Made by a program: the position numbers and the translations under genes. 64,000 bases of DNA from Psychrobacter sp. 1044. Lineage in GTDB: Bacteria; Pseudomonadota; Gammaproteobacteria; Pseudomonadales; Moraxellaceae. A model generated the notes under the pieces. The model had not been told where the DNA came from, did not search any database, and saw only the letters and a program-made list of their open reading frames with translations. The stretch is taken from the NCBI RefSeq assembly GCF_904846525.1, contig NZ_CAJHAZ010000007.1, forward strand, positions 124,001 through 188,000. The letters run 5' to 3'. This document shows positions 9,501 to 18,459 of the stretch, in pieces; position 1 is the stretch's first letter; every line of letters begins with the position of its first letter.

Positions 9501-11591
9501 TTAAATGGTTAAAGTTGGCGTTGGCTCGCCACTGTTTCTAGTATTAAGGATGGCGATAGCAATAACGATCACGCCACCCACTAGACCAGTCGTTATTCCA
9601 GGATAGATTAACAGCAAAGCTCCGACTGCTAAAACAACGCGTGTTACTGGGCTCATATCGCTTTTAAAATAACCCTCTAATGCTGCACTAAGTGCGAGAA
9701 CACCCGTAATTGACGTCAATACTACCGTGATAATATCGATAATAGGTGGTAGCGGGAAGTCCTTAGCAGTTACCGCAAGCCCAGTAGGATCAATCATTAA
9801 CATCGCTGGACTATAGATAAACATAAACGGCACGATGAATCCAGCCAAAGCTAGTTTCAGCGATAAAAATCCTGTCTTCATCGGATCGCCACCAGATATA
9901 CCCGCACCAGCAAAAGCTGCCAGACACACAGGCGGTGTAATATTGGCAAAGATACCAAAGTAAAAAACAAACATATGCGCTGATAAAATTGGAATATCAA
10001 AGCCAGCTAAGGCTGGTGCTGCCATCGTTGCTGTAATAATATAGGCAGGAATAGACGGCAGTCCCATGCCCAATACCATCGAGGCAAGCATGGTCAAAAT
10101 GAGCGTGAAAAATAATGACCCTGCACCAAGTGTGACAATTGATGAGGTCATCACTGTTCCAAAGCTGGTTAGACTCACGACTCCGATGATAATACCGACG
10201 ACTGCACAGGCAGCCATTACCGCGAGCGACTGGCGTGCGCCATCTTCTAATGCACCCAAAATGTCAGAGAAACCCATCCTAGTCTCTTTACGCAGCATAC
10301 TGACCAAGACAGTAAAACCAATGGTATAAGCCGCTGCATATCCGACGGGCACGTTTCTGATTAATAAGAAAATCAAAAATACAATCGGTAGCAGCATATG
10401 ACCTCGGGCTTTTAACACTTCTTTCACGGCTGGCAAGCTTTCTTTAGCGATACCTTTTAGATCACGACGACCAGCGCGAAAATGCACCTGAGCAATGACG
10501 CCCAGATAATACAATATCGCTGGCAATAAGGCGGCCAACGCAATTGTGCTATACGGCAAGCCTGTTGTCTCCGCCATGATAAAGGCACTCGCACCCATAA
10601 TCGGCGGTAATATTTGCCCGCCAACAGAGGCACTTGCCTCAACGGCACCGGCAAAATCTTTGTGGTAACCAACCTTTTTCATGAGCGGAATGGTAAAGGC
10701 ACCAGTACTGACGACGTTTGACAAAGCAGAGCCATTAATACTGCCCATAAAACCACTAGAAATCACCGCTACTTTTGCCGGACCTCCCTTTTTATGACCA
10801 GCGATGGCCAATGCCAAATCATTAAACAGTTGTCCCATTCCCGAGCGGGCTAAGAATGCACCAAAAAGAATGAATAAGAAGATAAAAGTGACCGATGCAC
10901 CAATCGCAACAGAGTATAAGCCTTCGGTTTTTAGGAATAATTGACCAAAGATATCACCCATGTCATAAGGACGCGTTAGTAACCGGTCTGGCATAAAATC
11001 CAAATGGCTGACAAACGGATACGCCAAAAATATCCCTGCCAATATCGGTAAAATCCAACCTGTGATACGGCGACTGCCTTCTAATACGCAGACCACTGTA
11101 ATCAGCGAAAATATCACATCCATCTGATTGGCCATACCGCCACGTGAGGTCACGATATCTTGATATTCATATATCAGATAGCCCATTCCAGACAATGACA
11201 GGGCAAACCATATCCAGTCATACCATGCGACGCGCTGACGGCTGCTTTTTTTGCTCGCTGGAAAAATTAAGAAAATTAAGGCAAAACCAATACCCACGTG
11301 TACAGAGCGCTGTAGCAGCGCTGGCATGGGATTAAAGGTGATATATAAATGAAACAGTGAATATAAAATGCAAAGTCCAGCGATAAAATACTTCACTGGT
11401 CCTTGAGTGATGTGCCGTGTAATGGATTCTCTATCATACTTTTCTAATATGGCTTTATTGTGGGCTTGCGCCTCGAGTTCAGCGTCGACCTGAGTATCAG
11501 CATCCGTGTTGGAATGTATAGGCAAGTCGTTATTGATATGGTTATCTGACATCGTTGTCACATTATTGTGATCCATCACTTGGGAGTTCAT
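9501..11591 (-). CDS. TAXI-type TRAP transporter fused permease (4TM/12TM)
   Basis: A 696-residue polytopic inner-membrane protein fusing the small (DctQ-like) and large (DctM-like) TRAP subunits, as is normal for TAXI systems. Characteristic segments are GSINGSALSNVVSTGAFTIP and VEASASVGGQILPPIMGA in the large domain, and GMGLPSIPAYI later. It imports an organic solute, in homologues often 2-oxoglutarate, glutamate or other carboxylates, driven by a sodium or proton gradient together with the receptor at 12104. A start at 11591 is chosen because AAGGA lies 8 nt upstream; a GTG or ATG further up would extend further into the DUF1850 gene. It overlaps the preceding gene by 29 bp, suggesting coupled translation. 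Confidence 0.92.
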   Translation of the reverse strand: MNSQVMDHNNVTTMSDNHINNDLPIHSNTDADTQVDAELEAQAHNKAILEKYDRESITRHITQGPVKYFIAGLCILYSLFHLYITFNPMPALLQRSVHVGIGFALIFLIFPASKKSSRQRVAWYDWIWFALSLSGMGYLIYEYQDIVTSRGGMANQMDVIFSLITVVCVLEGSRRITGWILPILAGIFLAYPFVSHLDFMPDRLLTRPYDMGDIFGQLFLKTEGLYSVAIGASVTFIFLFILFGAFLARSGMGQLFNDLALAIAGHKKGGPAKVAVISSGFMGSINGSALSNVVSTGAFTIPLMKKVGYHKDFAGAVEASASVGGQILPPIMGASAFIMAETTGLPYSTIALAALLPAILYYLGVIAQVHFRAGRRDLKGIAKESLPAVKEVLKARGHMLLPIVFLIFLLIRNVPVGYAAAYTIGFTVLVSMLRKETRMGFSDILGALEDGARQSLAVMAACAVVGIIIGVVSLTSFGTVMTSSIVTLGAGSLFFTLILTMLASMVLGMGLPSIPAYIITATMAAPALAGFDIPILSAHMFVFYFGIFANITPPVCLAAFAGAGISGGDPMKTGFLSLKLALAGFIVPFMFIYSPAMLMIDPTGLAVTAKDFPLPPIIDIITVVLTSITGVLALSAALEGYFKSDMSPVTRVVLAVGALLLIYPGITTGLVGGVIVIAIAILNTRNSGEPTPTLTI

Positions 11592-12126
11592 GACACAAAT
11601 CCTTGTTAAATCTATCAATGAAACCATACGTTTTCGGCATGATCGTTACTTCAGAATAGTCTGGCACCCAGCGATGAATGAGCATCTGGTAGTTACCATA
11701 GTCAATCTCACCTTTGGTAAGCCGTGAGACCACCCAATTAAGCTTAGGCAATTTCTCATTGATTTGATAACCCAGATAGTCAGGTTTTTGTATCGTAGCA
11801 AGCGCTTCGGTTGAGGGTGTGCCCGCCCCAAAAGCTTCAAAATAAGTGGTGGTCAGCAGCAATTCAGCGTCTTCTGTACTGCTGCTGTCTATACGTTGGT
11901 ATTGCTCTTCCCACCATTGTTTTTCTACAGAGTGTATCCAGCGCAATTGAAAATTTGGCTCGACAAAGTAGCAAACTTTATCATTAGCACCATCAACGCC
12001 TGCGACACGCACTTCCACCACAGGCTGACGGACAAAGAGATGCCATAGCGTAAAAAAAACCAGCGCGGCAATGCCTGCCACGCCAATTAATAACCCTAAT
12101 CGCTTATTTAGCTGCTTGCTCATCAT
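11563..12126 (-). CDS. DUF1850 domain protein of TAXI-TRAP operon
   Basis: About 187 residues with one N-terminal membrane segment (GLLIGVAGIAALVFFTLWHL) followed by a periplasmic domain with FQLRWIHSVEKQWWEE, the DUF1850 hallmark, and a late YGNYQMLIHRWV stretch. DUF1850 genes are regularly found between the TAXI receptor and the fused permease, and that order is kept here. Its biochemical role is unknown; an accessory function in transport is inferred from context. The start is placed at 12126 inside the 3' end of the receptor gene (overlap 23 bp); an upstream GTG at 12171 would lengthen the overlap and is less likely. Confidence 0.8.
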   Translation of the reverse strand: MMSKQLNKRLGLLIGVAGIAALVFFTLWHLFVRQPVVEVRVAGVDGANDKVCYFVEPNFQLRWIHSVEKQWWEEQYQRIDSSSTEDAELLLTTTYFEAFGAGTPSTEALATIQKPDYLGYQINEKLPKLNWVVSRLTKGEIDYGNYQMLIHRWVPDYSEVTIMPKTYGFIDRFNKDLCHELPSDGSQ

Positions 12127-13123
12127 AGTACTTTTTAGCGCCAGGATGGATAGGAGCGACCATACCTTCACGAGCGGTTGCTAAGCTAATATCATTGGCC
12201 GCTTGGTGCGCTGTTTTTAGACCGTCTAAATTGTCAAATAATGCTTTGGTCAGCTTGTAACCATCTGCTTCAGACAACTCAGAGCTAACCAATAGAGCAT
12301 TCATGATTGCTGCGGTTGGAATCGCGGCGTCATTGCCATAAGTGCCAGCAGGAATCTCAAAGGTCTTAAAGTAAGGCTTGGTTGCGATGATTTCTTTTAG
12401 CTTGTCTTGATTGATGGTGATTAACTGTAAGTCTAGACCCTGCTCTAGCTCCATCAATGAAGAGTTTGGCAGGCCACTACTAAAGAAAGCCGCTTCAATT
12501 TTACCCGCTTTCATACCGTCCGCTGCTTCCGAAAAGCCTAAATAATCAACGGTAACGTCATCATATGTGATACCAAACCCTTCTAATAGCGTCCGAGCAT
12601 TTACTTCTGTGCCAGAGCCTTGATCGCCCACAGCGATGCGCTTACCACGTAAGTCTTCAATATTTTTGATGCCAGATTTTTTGGTGGTGACAATTTGCAC
12701 CACATTAGGGTACAAGACTGCAATCTGTTGGATGTTGGTTATTGGCTTATCAAAGTTGTTTTTGCCTTCGACCGCGTCGGTGACTACATCACTAAGCGCC
12801 AATACCATATCGACTTTACCTTGGGTCAATAGATTGACATTTTCGACTGAAGCCCCAGTAGTTTGTGTTTTTGAGTTGACCCCAAAGGTTTTGACATAGA
12901 CTTCTGATAATGAAGTGCCGATGATGTTATAAGGGCCAGATGCTCCGCCAGTGGCGATGGTAAGAAACTTGGTGTCCAGCTTGTCGGCGGCAGTGTCAGT
13001 AGCAGCGCTATCTGTTGCCGTACTGTCTGTACTTTCTGAACTTGGTGATGAGCATGCTGTCAGACCTAAAGTGGCGCTTAACATTGCTGATAAAAGTAAC
13101 GGAGATTTTAGAGATTTGAGCAT
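12104..13123 (-). CDS. TAXI family TRAP transporter solute-binding lipoprotein
   Basis: A 339-residue extracytoplasmic receptor. The signal peptide ends in a lipobox, LTAC, giving a predicted lipidated Cys near residue 24, followed by a Ser/Thr/Ala/Asp-rich linker of about 27 residues. The domain then starts FLTIATGGASGPYNIIG, a classic TAXI opening, with GVNSKTQTTGASVENVNLL and GDQGSGTEVNARTLLEGFG further on. I chose the ATG at 13123: AAGGA sits 8 nt upstream of it, whereas it overlaps the ATG at 13132. It is the first gene of a three-gene operon with the DUF1850 and permease genes. The ligand cannot be read from the sequence. Confidence 0.93.
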   Translation of the reverse strand: MLKSLKSPLLLSAMLSATLGLTACSSPSSESTDSTATDSAATDTAADKLDTKFLTIATGGASGPYNIIGTSLSEVYVKTFGVNSKTQTTGASVENVNLLTQGKVDMVLALSDVVTDAVEGKNNFDKPITNIQQIAVLYPNVVQIVTTKKSGIKNIEDLRGKRIAVGDQGSGTEVNARTLLEGFGITYDDVTVDYLGFSEAADGMKAGKIEAAFFSSGLPNSSLMELEQGLDLQLITINQDKLKEIIATKPYFKTFEIPAGTYGNDAAIPTAAIMNALLVSSELSEADGYKLTKALFDNLDGLKTAHQAANDISLATAREGMVAPIHPGAKKYYDEQAAK

Positions 13124-13633
13124 TGAATTCATCCTTGAAATAATCGAGTTAGTACACTTAACGACATCAATATATCAATAGTGATGCGTTACAGACCTGT
13201 AATAATATAGCAATTCTTGCTATAAATAAACTGCCATCCAGATTCCCTCTACACTCACACTTTGTATGCGAAGCTATTTAAGTAAAGGAGCAGCCGTTCT
13301 TATAATGAATCAACAGCCAAATAAAGTTTTGCTATGCGGAACAATGTTTCATTAGACAATTCATTTAACCAAAGTCTGTGTCTATTGTAAACCTTTATAA
13401 TCATCTAAATACAAACGAGGTTATTTGACCAAAAAATACTGATATAAAATGACTAGATGGTAGCTCTTAATGCATTTTTACCATACTGTAGGCTTGATTA
13501 TATTTTATATATAAACCCTAAGCGGTTGTCTTGTAAGTCAGCTGACTTAAAGTAGAGCCCGTCTAAATTTGCAAATTCGTCACCACATATATTGGCAACG
13601 TTATCTGTTACTCTAAAAATAGGGAAAACCTTT
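13124..13633. other. divergent spacer between TAXI operon and mtnP-like gene
   Basis: About 510 bp with no credible gene. It holds promoters for both flanking units. An AT-rich inverted repeat with an 8-bp stem, TATAGCAA-TTC-TTGCTATA, lies at 13206-13224, about 83 bp upstream of the receptor start, and may be an operator for the transport operon. Confidence 0.5.
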
Positions 13634-14533
13634 ATGACAATATCTAGTGTAGAAAAGTCAGCGGCAGTATCGGTATCTGCTGATATCGCCATCATTGGCG
13701 GTAGTGGTCTTTATCAGATGCAAGATTTAACCAATAAACGTAGTGTCAGCATATCGACGCCTTACGGTACGCCTTCTGACGATATTGTCTTAGGTGAATT
13801 AAATGGCGTGACGGTCGCCTTTCTAACTCGTCATGGTCAAAGTCACAAATTCACCCCTTCCGAAGTGCCTTATCGTGCCAATATTTATGCACTCAAAACT
13901 TTGGGCGTACGCTATGTCATTTCGGTATCGGCAGTGGGGTCGCTAAGAGAATCGCTTAAGCCTTTAGATATTGTCATTCCCGATCAAATGATCGACATGA
14001 CTAAGCATCGAAACAGCAGTTTTTTTGGGGAAGGTGCAGTAGCACACGTCGCGATGGCGGATCCTTTATGTCCTAAAGTCGCGGATATTCTAACGCGTGC
14101 TTATACTCAGGCGCAGATAGCTGAAGGTCAATGTCATGCAAAAGCCACGTATGTCTGTATCGAAGGGCCACAGTTTTCCACTCGTGCAGAGTCACACTGG
14201 TATCGCCAAATGAATGCTGACATCATCGGTATGACCAATATGCCAGAGGCTAAGCTTGCTCGTGAAGCGAGTATGGCTTACGCGACGCTAGCATTGGTCA
14301 CAGATTTTGATAGTTGGCATCCTACCGAAGAGGATGTCAGCGCCGATTATGCCATAAGAAATCTAATGAAAAATGCTGAAAACGCTCAAGCAGTGATTAA
14401 GCAGGCGGTCGCCATACTCGCTGTAGAACAGCCCGACTCTATTGCCCATACGGCTTTAGCTCAAGCGTTAGTCACGCCAGTAAAGGCGATGAGTGAAGAG
14501 ACTAAAAATAGACTTTCAGCATTATTGCCTTAG
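13634..14533 (+). CDS. mtnP: MTA phosphorylase / purine nucleoside phosphorylase family II
   Basis: A 299-residue phosphorylase that should cleave 5'-methylthioadenosine (or a related 5'-modified nucleoside) into a base and a ribose 1-phosphate. Visible motifs are GGSG (22-25) and TRHG (65-68) for phosphate, YRANIYALK, EGPQFSTRAE (177-186) and MTNMPEA (200-206). The base-recognition motif TDFDSW (223-228) has Asp224 and Asp226 as in adenine-specific MTA phosphorylases, rather than Asn as in guanine/hypoxanthine or methylthioinosine enzymes. ATG 13634 is used; a TTG 14 codons upstream adds nothing conserved. It converges with the arsenosugar operon, and a role in that pathway is possible. Confidence 0.85.
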   Translation: MTISSVEKSAAVSVSADIAIIGGSGLYQMQDLTNKRSVSISTPYGTPSDDIVLGELNGVTVAFLTRHGQSHKFTPSEVPYRANIYALKTLGVRYVISVSAVGSLRESLKPLDIVIPDQMIDMTKHRNSSFFGEGAVAHVAMADPLCPKVADILTRAYTQAQIAEGQCHAKATYVCIEGPQFSTRAESHWYRQMNADIIGMTNMPEAKLAREASMAYATLALVTDFDSWHPTEEDVSADYAIRNLMKNAENAQAVIKQAVAILAVEQPDSIAHTALAQALVTPVKAMSEETKNRLSALLP

Positions 14534-14554
14534 CAGTATGCATTTATGGTCAAC

Positions 14555-14616
14555 AAAAAAGCCATCAAACTATAATCAACCTAATAGGGTCAACAAAATA
14601 GCTCGATGGCTTTTTC
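14555..14616. terminator. bidirectional terminator between mtnP-like gene and arsenosugar operon
   Basis: AAAAAAGCCATC and GATGGCTTTTT form an 11-bp stem around a loop of about 35 nt, with T-runs on both strands. Confidence 0.65.
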
Positions 14617-14647
14617 ATACCTAAAAACCTCGAATGATAAGGCATTC

Positions 14648-15286
14648 TCAATTCTTAATAACTTTATAACCATCAAGCCAGCCATTTGGCAGGTACTGTA
14701 AATCTTCAGGCTCATCGATATCAGGCAAAGGCGCTAACAACGCTACAGACCAGCTCAATTCTGCCAAACGCTGTTGAGTAACCTTTGCGACGCTCGCCGT
14801 ACTCCATTCGATATTGCTAAATAAGCGAGCAGCAACTTGCTTAAAACCAAACAGTGCATAGCCACCATCAAAAGCGGGAATCATGACGCTATCTTGTGTT
14901 TCTAACTGCTGGGCAGCCTGTCGAATACGAATGGTTGTAAGACTAGGACAGTCCGTACCTATCAAGATAACGTGCTCGAAATGTGCTAATGCTTGCTGAC
15001 TGGCGGTTAACATACGCAAACCCAAGTCTCCCTCTGCTTGCGCTGAACAATGCAGTGAGTCAGGCAAATTAAGCAGTTGCCAGCATGGATCAGTTGGCGC
15101 AGGACTGACACATAACTCAACCGTAAAGCCGGTAGCGACGGCTTGCTCTATACTATGCAATAGTAGTTTATGCGCTATTTGCGCGGCACCTTCAATACCA
15201 AGAGCTGGCTGCAAGCGCGTTTTTGCCATGCCCTGTGCGGGGAACTTGGCGAAAAGAATAATGCAAGTTTGTTGGTTTTGATTCAT
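14648..15286 (-). CDS. TIGR04282-type arsenosugar biosynthesis glycosyltransferase (DUF2064)
   Basis: A 212-residue nucleotidyl/glycosyltransferase-like protein of the DUF2064 family. It opens with ILFAKFPAQGMAKTRL, has GDLGLRM, IGTDCPSL and AFDGGYALFGF, the usual landmarks, and ends with DIDEPEDL. This family (TIGR04282) is assigned to arsenosugar biosynthesis because it co-occurs with ArsS; a biochemical reaction has not been settled. Cytoplasmic, no signal peptide. It is the last gene of the arsS operon, 34 bp after the previous gene. Start at ATG 15286, without a strong ribosome site. Confidence 0.87.
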   Translation of the reverse strand: MNQNQQTCIILFAKFPAQGMAKTRLQPALGIEGAAQIAHKLLLHSIEQAVATGFTVELCVSPAPTDPCWQLLNLPDSLHCSAQAEGDLGLRMLTASQQALAHFEHVILIGTDCPSLTTIRIRQAAQQLETQDSVMIPAFDGGYALFGFKQVAARLFSNIEWSTASVAKVTQQRLAELSWSVALLAPLPDIDEPEDLQYLPNGWLDGYKVIKN

Positions 15287-15320
15287 GGTAAGAGCTTATT
15301 CTTTGTAAGAGCTTATTCTT

Positions 15321-16040
15321 TTATTTATAATAACGCGCTTTGATATTATCAGCTGATACGCCGCGCCAATAATCAAAACGTAGATGCCACATCAAAATAA
15401 TCGTCCGCCAAGTGCCATGCTGTTGCCAACGTCTTGCCGATGTGATGACTTTACTTTTTAAACAAGCAGGTTTAGCAATAACTTTTAGCTGTTTGCAAAG
15501 CTCGACATCTTCCATCAACGCTTGGTTAGGATAATTACCAATTCGCTCAAATAAAAACTGGCTAATAAAAATAGCTTGGTCACCTGTCGCGATTCCGCTC
15601 AACCGTGAGCGCCAATTAATCATTTGACTGACCAATCGCAGTGTCGGTTGACGACTATCTATTTGCACATCAAAACGTCCCCACTCTGCCCGTTTCATCG
15701 CTTCAGAAACACTCTCTATAGCATCCATTGGCAATTTCGTATCGGCGTGCAAAAATAGTAATACATCGCTAGTTGCTAACGCTGCGCCTGTATTCATTTG
15801 CAGCGCGCGCCCTGCTTTAGACTCAGTCATTTGCCAATCAATTTTACGATCATTATCGGGTATTAATTTATTAATAAAACTGCGGATTATGCCAATAGAA
15901 TCATCGTTTGAACCACCATCGACCAATATCACTTGCTGCGGGTTTGGCTTTAGCTTGTTGATATTATCAAGCAATAAAGGCAAATTATTTGCCTCATTGA
16001 GTACTGGAATAATGATAGAAATCGTCGCAATAGCTGTCAT
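15321..16040 (-). CDS. TIGR04283-type arsenosugar biosynthesis glycosyltransferase (family 2)
   Basis: A 239-residue GT-A fold transferase. The N-terminal ISIIIPVLNEANNLPLLL, then VDGGSNDDS and LHADTKLP (a DxD-like metal site) are typical of family 2. The late motif GDQAIFISQFLFERIGNYP and the acidic LMEDVELCKQL match the TIGR04283 subgroup linked to ArsS. It would transfer or modify a sugar on an arsenic-containing nucleoside-derived intermediate; this is inferred from cluster context. It lies 30 bp downstream of the DUF547 gene in the same operon. Confidence 0.88.
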   Translation of the reverse strand: MTAIATISIIIPVLNEANNLPLLLDNINKLKPNPQQVILVDGGSNDDSIGIIRSFINKLIPDNDRKIDWQMTESKAGRALQMNTGAALATSDVLLFLHADTKLPMDAIESVSEAMKRAEWGRFDVQIDSRQPTLRLVSQMINWRSRLSGIATGDQAIFISQFLFERIGNYPNQALMEDVELCKQLKVIAKPACLKSKVITSARRWQQHGTWRTIILMWHLRFDYWRGVSADNIKARYYK

Positions 16041-16070
16041 AGTTAGCAGTACTCTTACTTGTTGTTACCA

Positions 16071-16919
16071 TTATTTCTTATTAAGGCTCCAATTATAATC
16101 GGTATAGCCAATCTTCATTTTTCCTGCTTTTAGCTCAGCCGTTTGCGACTTGTTAAGCCCTAAAGACGAGCTGTAACGAGCCAAAAACCCTTCTAAATCG
16201 TTAGTACCGCGCCAGTTAGTTTCAAAGTCTTCTTTATACCATTTAAAAATTGGCGATATCTCTAACGTATTACCTTTGAGACGGTTGCGACTGCTATCCG
16301 CGAGGAATTTACTCGTCACTTGCTCTAATTGTTTATCTAATTTACTCCCTGTAAAAGCATCATTTAATAGCGCAGGACAGCCGATGCTCGCACAGTTCAC
16401 TGCAAAGTGAATACGTGGTTCGTTATAGCGTTTAGAGCCACGGATTAGATTGTGCTCGATGTCATCAAGCGAACGCTTCTTGTCTAATAGCATGACGAAA
16501 TCCTGTTTCCATGGCGAACCAAATATACCGCCAATATCTTTAATCGACTTGATGTTAGGATATTTAGTCAAGACTAGCTCTACAGTGCCAGCGTTATAGA
16601 CGTTGATCAAAAATGCCAATTGCTCATCTTTACTCCAAGCGTTAAATTCCGACTGGCTGACTTTACCAGTCGCCGCCATGTAGCTATCAAGTTTGCTTTG
16701 ATCCGCTTTCATACCGTTGTAATTAACGACTGAGGCTTTGCCACCATTGGTCATGGTGACGTTTTTATTCAGTAAACTATCCCAAGTGCTGTGATTAAAA
16801 TCCGCATAACTTGCCATACTGGCTAACAGGATAGAAGTGGTCACTGCCGTTTTGATTAATAAACCACTGCTTAAAAAAAGGCTTTTACTATTAAGTCTTG
16901 TACTATTAAATACTGACAT
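16071..16919 (-). CDS. DUF547 domain protein, exported
   Basis: A 282-residue protein with a signal peptide (hydrophobic stretch about residues 20-40, likely cleavage after SYA). The DUF547 body contains FNAWSKDEQLAFLINVYNA, IHFAVNCASIGCP and ISPIFKWYKEDF. The Cys-containing ASIGCP loop and conserved acidic/His residues recall a papain-like or transglutaminase-like fold, but no activity is established. It lies 12 bp after arsS with GGAG 6 nt before its ATG, so it belongs to the operon. DUF547 genes recur beside arsS in other bacteria. Its periplasmic location is odd for a cytosolic pathway and may point to export or maturation. Confidence 0.87.
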   Translation of the reverse strand: MSVFNSTRLNSKSLFLSSGLLIKTAVTTSILLASMASYADFNHSTWDSLLNKNVTMTNGGKASVVNYNGMKADQSKLDSYMAATGKVSQSEFNAWSKDEQLAFLINVYNAGTVELVLTKYPNIKSIKDIGGIFGSPWKQDFVMLLDKKRSLDDIEHNLIRGSKRYNEPRIHFAVNCASIGCPALLNDAFTGSKLDKQLEQVTSKFLADSSRNRLKGNTLEISPIFKWYKEDFETNWRGTNDLEGFLARYSSSLGLNKSQTAELKAGKMKIGYTDYNWSLNKK

Positions 16920-16931
16920 GATTGACTCCGG

Positions 16932-17930
16932 TTAAATCGAGGATATTTCTTCTATCGTCCGATCTGTTGTCTCTTCTTCTAGCGCACCACCGCAGCTACT
17001 TCCTTGCCCTGCCGTACAGCCATAGCAATGGTCTGCAATGGCAATGTCATCGCCAGCAGAATTTTGCGTTAACAAATCGCTTAGATGACGACGGGATTTG
17101 TTGGGCACCGGAATCTCTAATTGCTGGTTAAAATCACAATCAAACAATTCTCCTAACCAATTGACACTGATGGTCGATCGGCACATGACTTCGGTCAAAT
17201 TAGCGGCCACATAATTGGCTTTGAGCAAATCCATATAGGGGTGAAATTGGTTTTTAGCCAATAGCACCGCACCAAAGCGCTGAATCGGCATATTGGTCAA
17301 GGCAAATAACTGATGGAATTCGATATCGAAATGTTCTTTTAACTCGTGCTTATAATCTGCTTCAAGCTGCTGTTGATTGGGCGGCAGCGTGGCACCTTGC
17401 GGATTATAGACGAGATTAAGCGTGAGCTCTGACCCTTTCTTGCCGTAGCCAAGCGCATTGAGTTTATGCAATCCCAATATACTGCTATCAAATGCGCCTT
17501 TACCGCGCTGCTTATCGACATTTTCTAATGAATAACATGGCAGAGAAGCCACTACTTCGACCGCATTGTCTGCCAAAAACTGTGCCATGTCCTCAAAGCC
17601 TTCTTCCATCAGGATAGTCAGATTACAGCGATCAATTACTTTTACACCCAAGGCGCGCGCGGCTGTGACTAAATACTTAAAGTCTTCATGCATCTCAGGC
17701 GCACCGCCCGTTAAATCGAGCGTCTCAATATTTTGTGCTTGCAAGACTTCTAGAATCAACTCAACCAACTCACGCGACATCATCTCTGTGCGGTAAGGAC
17801 TGGCAGCCACATGACAATGCACACAAGACATATTGCATAAGTAACCCATATTGACCTGTAGCGTGGTTAACTCACGACGTTTGATCGCTGGGAAATCCGT
17901 GTGCTCGAGTAATTCGATAGTTGATTTCAT
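16932..17930 (-). CDS. arsS: arsenosugar biosynthesis radical SAM protein
   Basis: A 333-residue radical SAM protein. The cluster motif is Cys32-x3-Cys36-x2-Cys39 (CNMSCVHC), followed by DLTGGAPEM. The C-terminal domain has the Cys-rich DHCYGCTAGQGSSCGG and LGELFDCDFNQQLE. ArsS enzymes are proposed to attach the 5'-deoxyadenosyl moiety of SAM to dimethylarsenite, giving the precursor of arsenosugars. It is the first gene of an operon with a DUF547 gene and two glycosyltransferases. No arsM methyltransferase lies in the window, so dimethylarsenite must come from elsewhere. The start is taken at the ATG near 17930; an in-frame GTG at 17957 is possible. Confidence 0.92.
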   Translation of the reverse strand: MKSTIELLEHTDFPAIKRRELTTLQVNMGYLCNMSCVHCHVAASPYRTEMMSRELVELILEVLQAQNIETLDLTGGAPEMHEDFKYLVTAARALGVKVIDRCNLTILMEEGFEDMAQFLADNAVEVVASLPCYSLENVDKQRGKGAFDSSILGLHKLNALGYGKKGSELTLNLVYNPQGATLPPNQQQLEADYKHELKEHFDIEFHQLFALTNMPIQRFGAVLLAKNQFHPYMDLLKANYVAANLTEVMCRSTISVNWLGELFDCDFNQQLEIPVPNKSRRHLSDLLTQNSAGDDIAIADHCYGCTAGQGSSCGGALEEETTDRTIEEISSI

Positions 17931-18459
17931 AATGGTATAAAACCCCGTTGGTAGCACCTCTAAAGCAAAAAGGATGACGCAAAAATAAAAGGTTAAAAAA
18001 AGAAAAATTCACACGCAAGCAATTGCTTTTTATGACTATTTCATAAAATTATCATCTCATTTCCAGCCTTGTCACTTTACGTTTTATCTAATTAATCATA
18101 CCTGATTGTGGAACGGTATTGACAACTAATATCGTGATTTTCATCTTTTATGCCAAATGAGCATGACGTCTCGTAGGATGTCATACAGCACTTTTCAATT
18201 TGGCTTTTAAGATATTATATTCAGCAGATTTATAGATCGACCTTCTCCTCCAATTGGCAATGCCACAGTTGTCAGTGCAAAACTCTTAAATAGCATTGAC
18301 CGCACAAGGCTTTATCGCTAAATTGGTTGCAACATTCATATCTTTTAAAACAACATGCACTGATAAAATATGAATACTTTTAGAATATAGAAAGCCCACC
18401 ACGTACCAATGCTTATGACACACGGATGTAAGCATCAAATCACCTTTAAGGATAACGTA
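17931..18459. other. divergent promoter spacer
   Basis: About 530 bp between arsS (leftward) and the amidohydrolase (rightward). I see no ORF with coding character, no RNA motif and no repeat. It must contain both promoters. Confidence 0.45.

Noticed and set aside
16071..16919. DUF547 protein as a second secreted T6SS effector
   Set aside because: It has a Sec signal peptide and sits in the arsS operon, far from the T6SS block.
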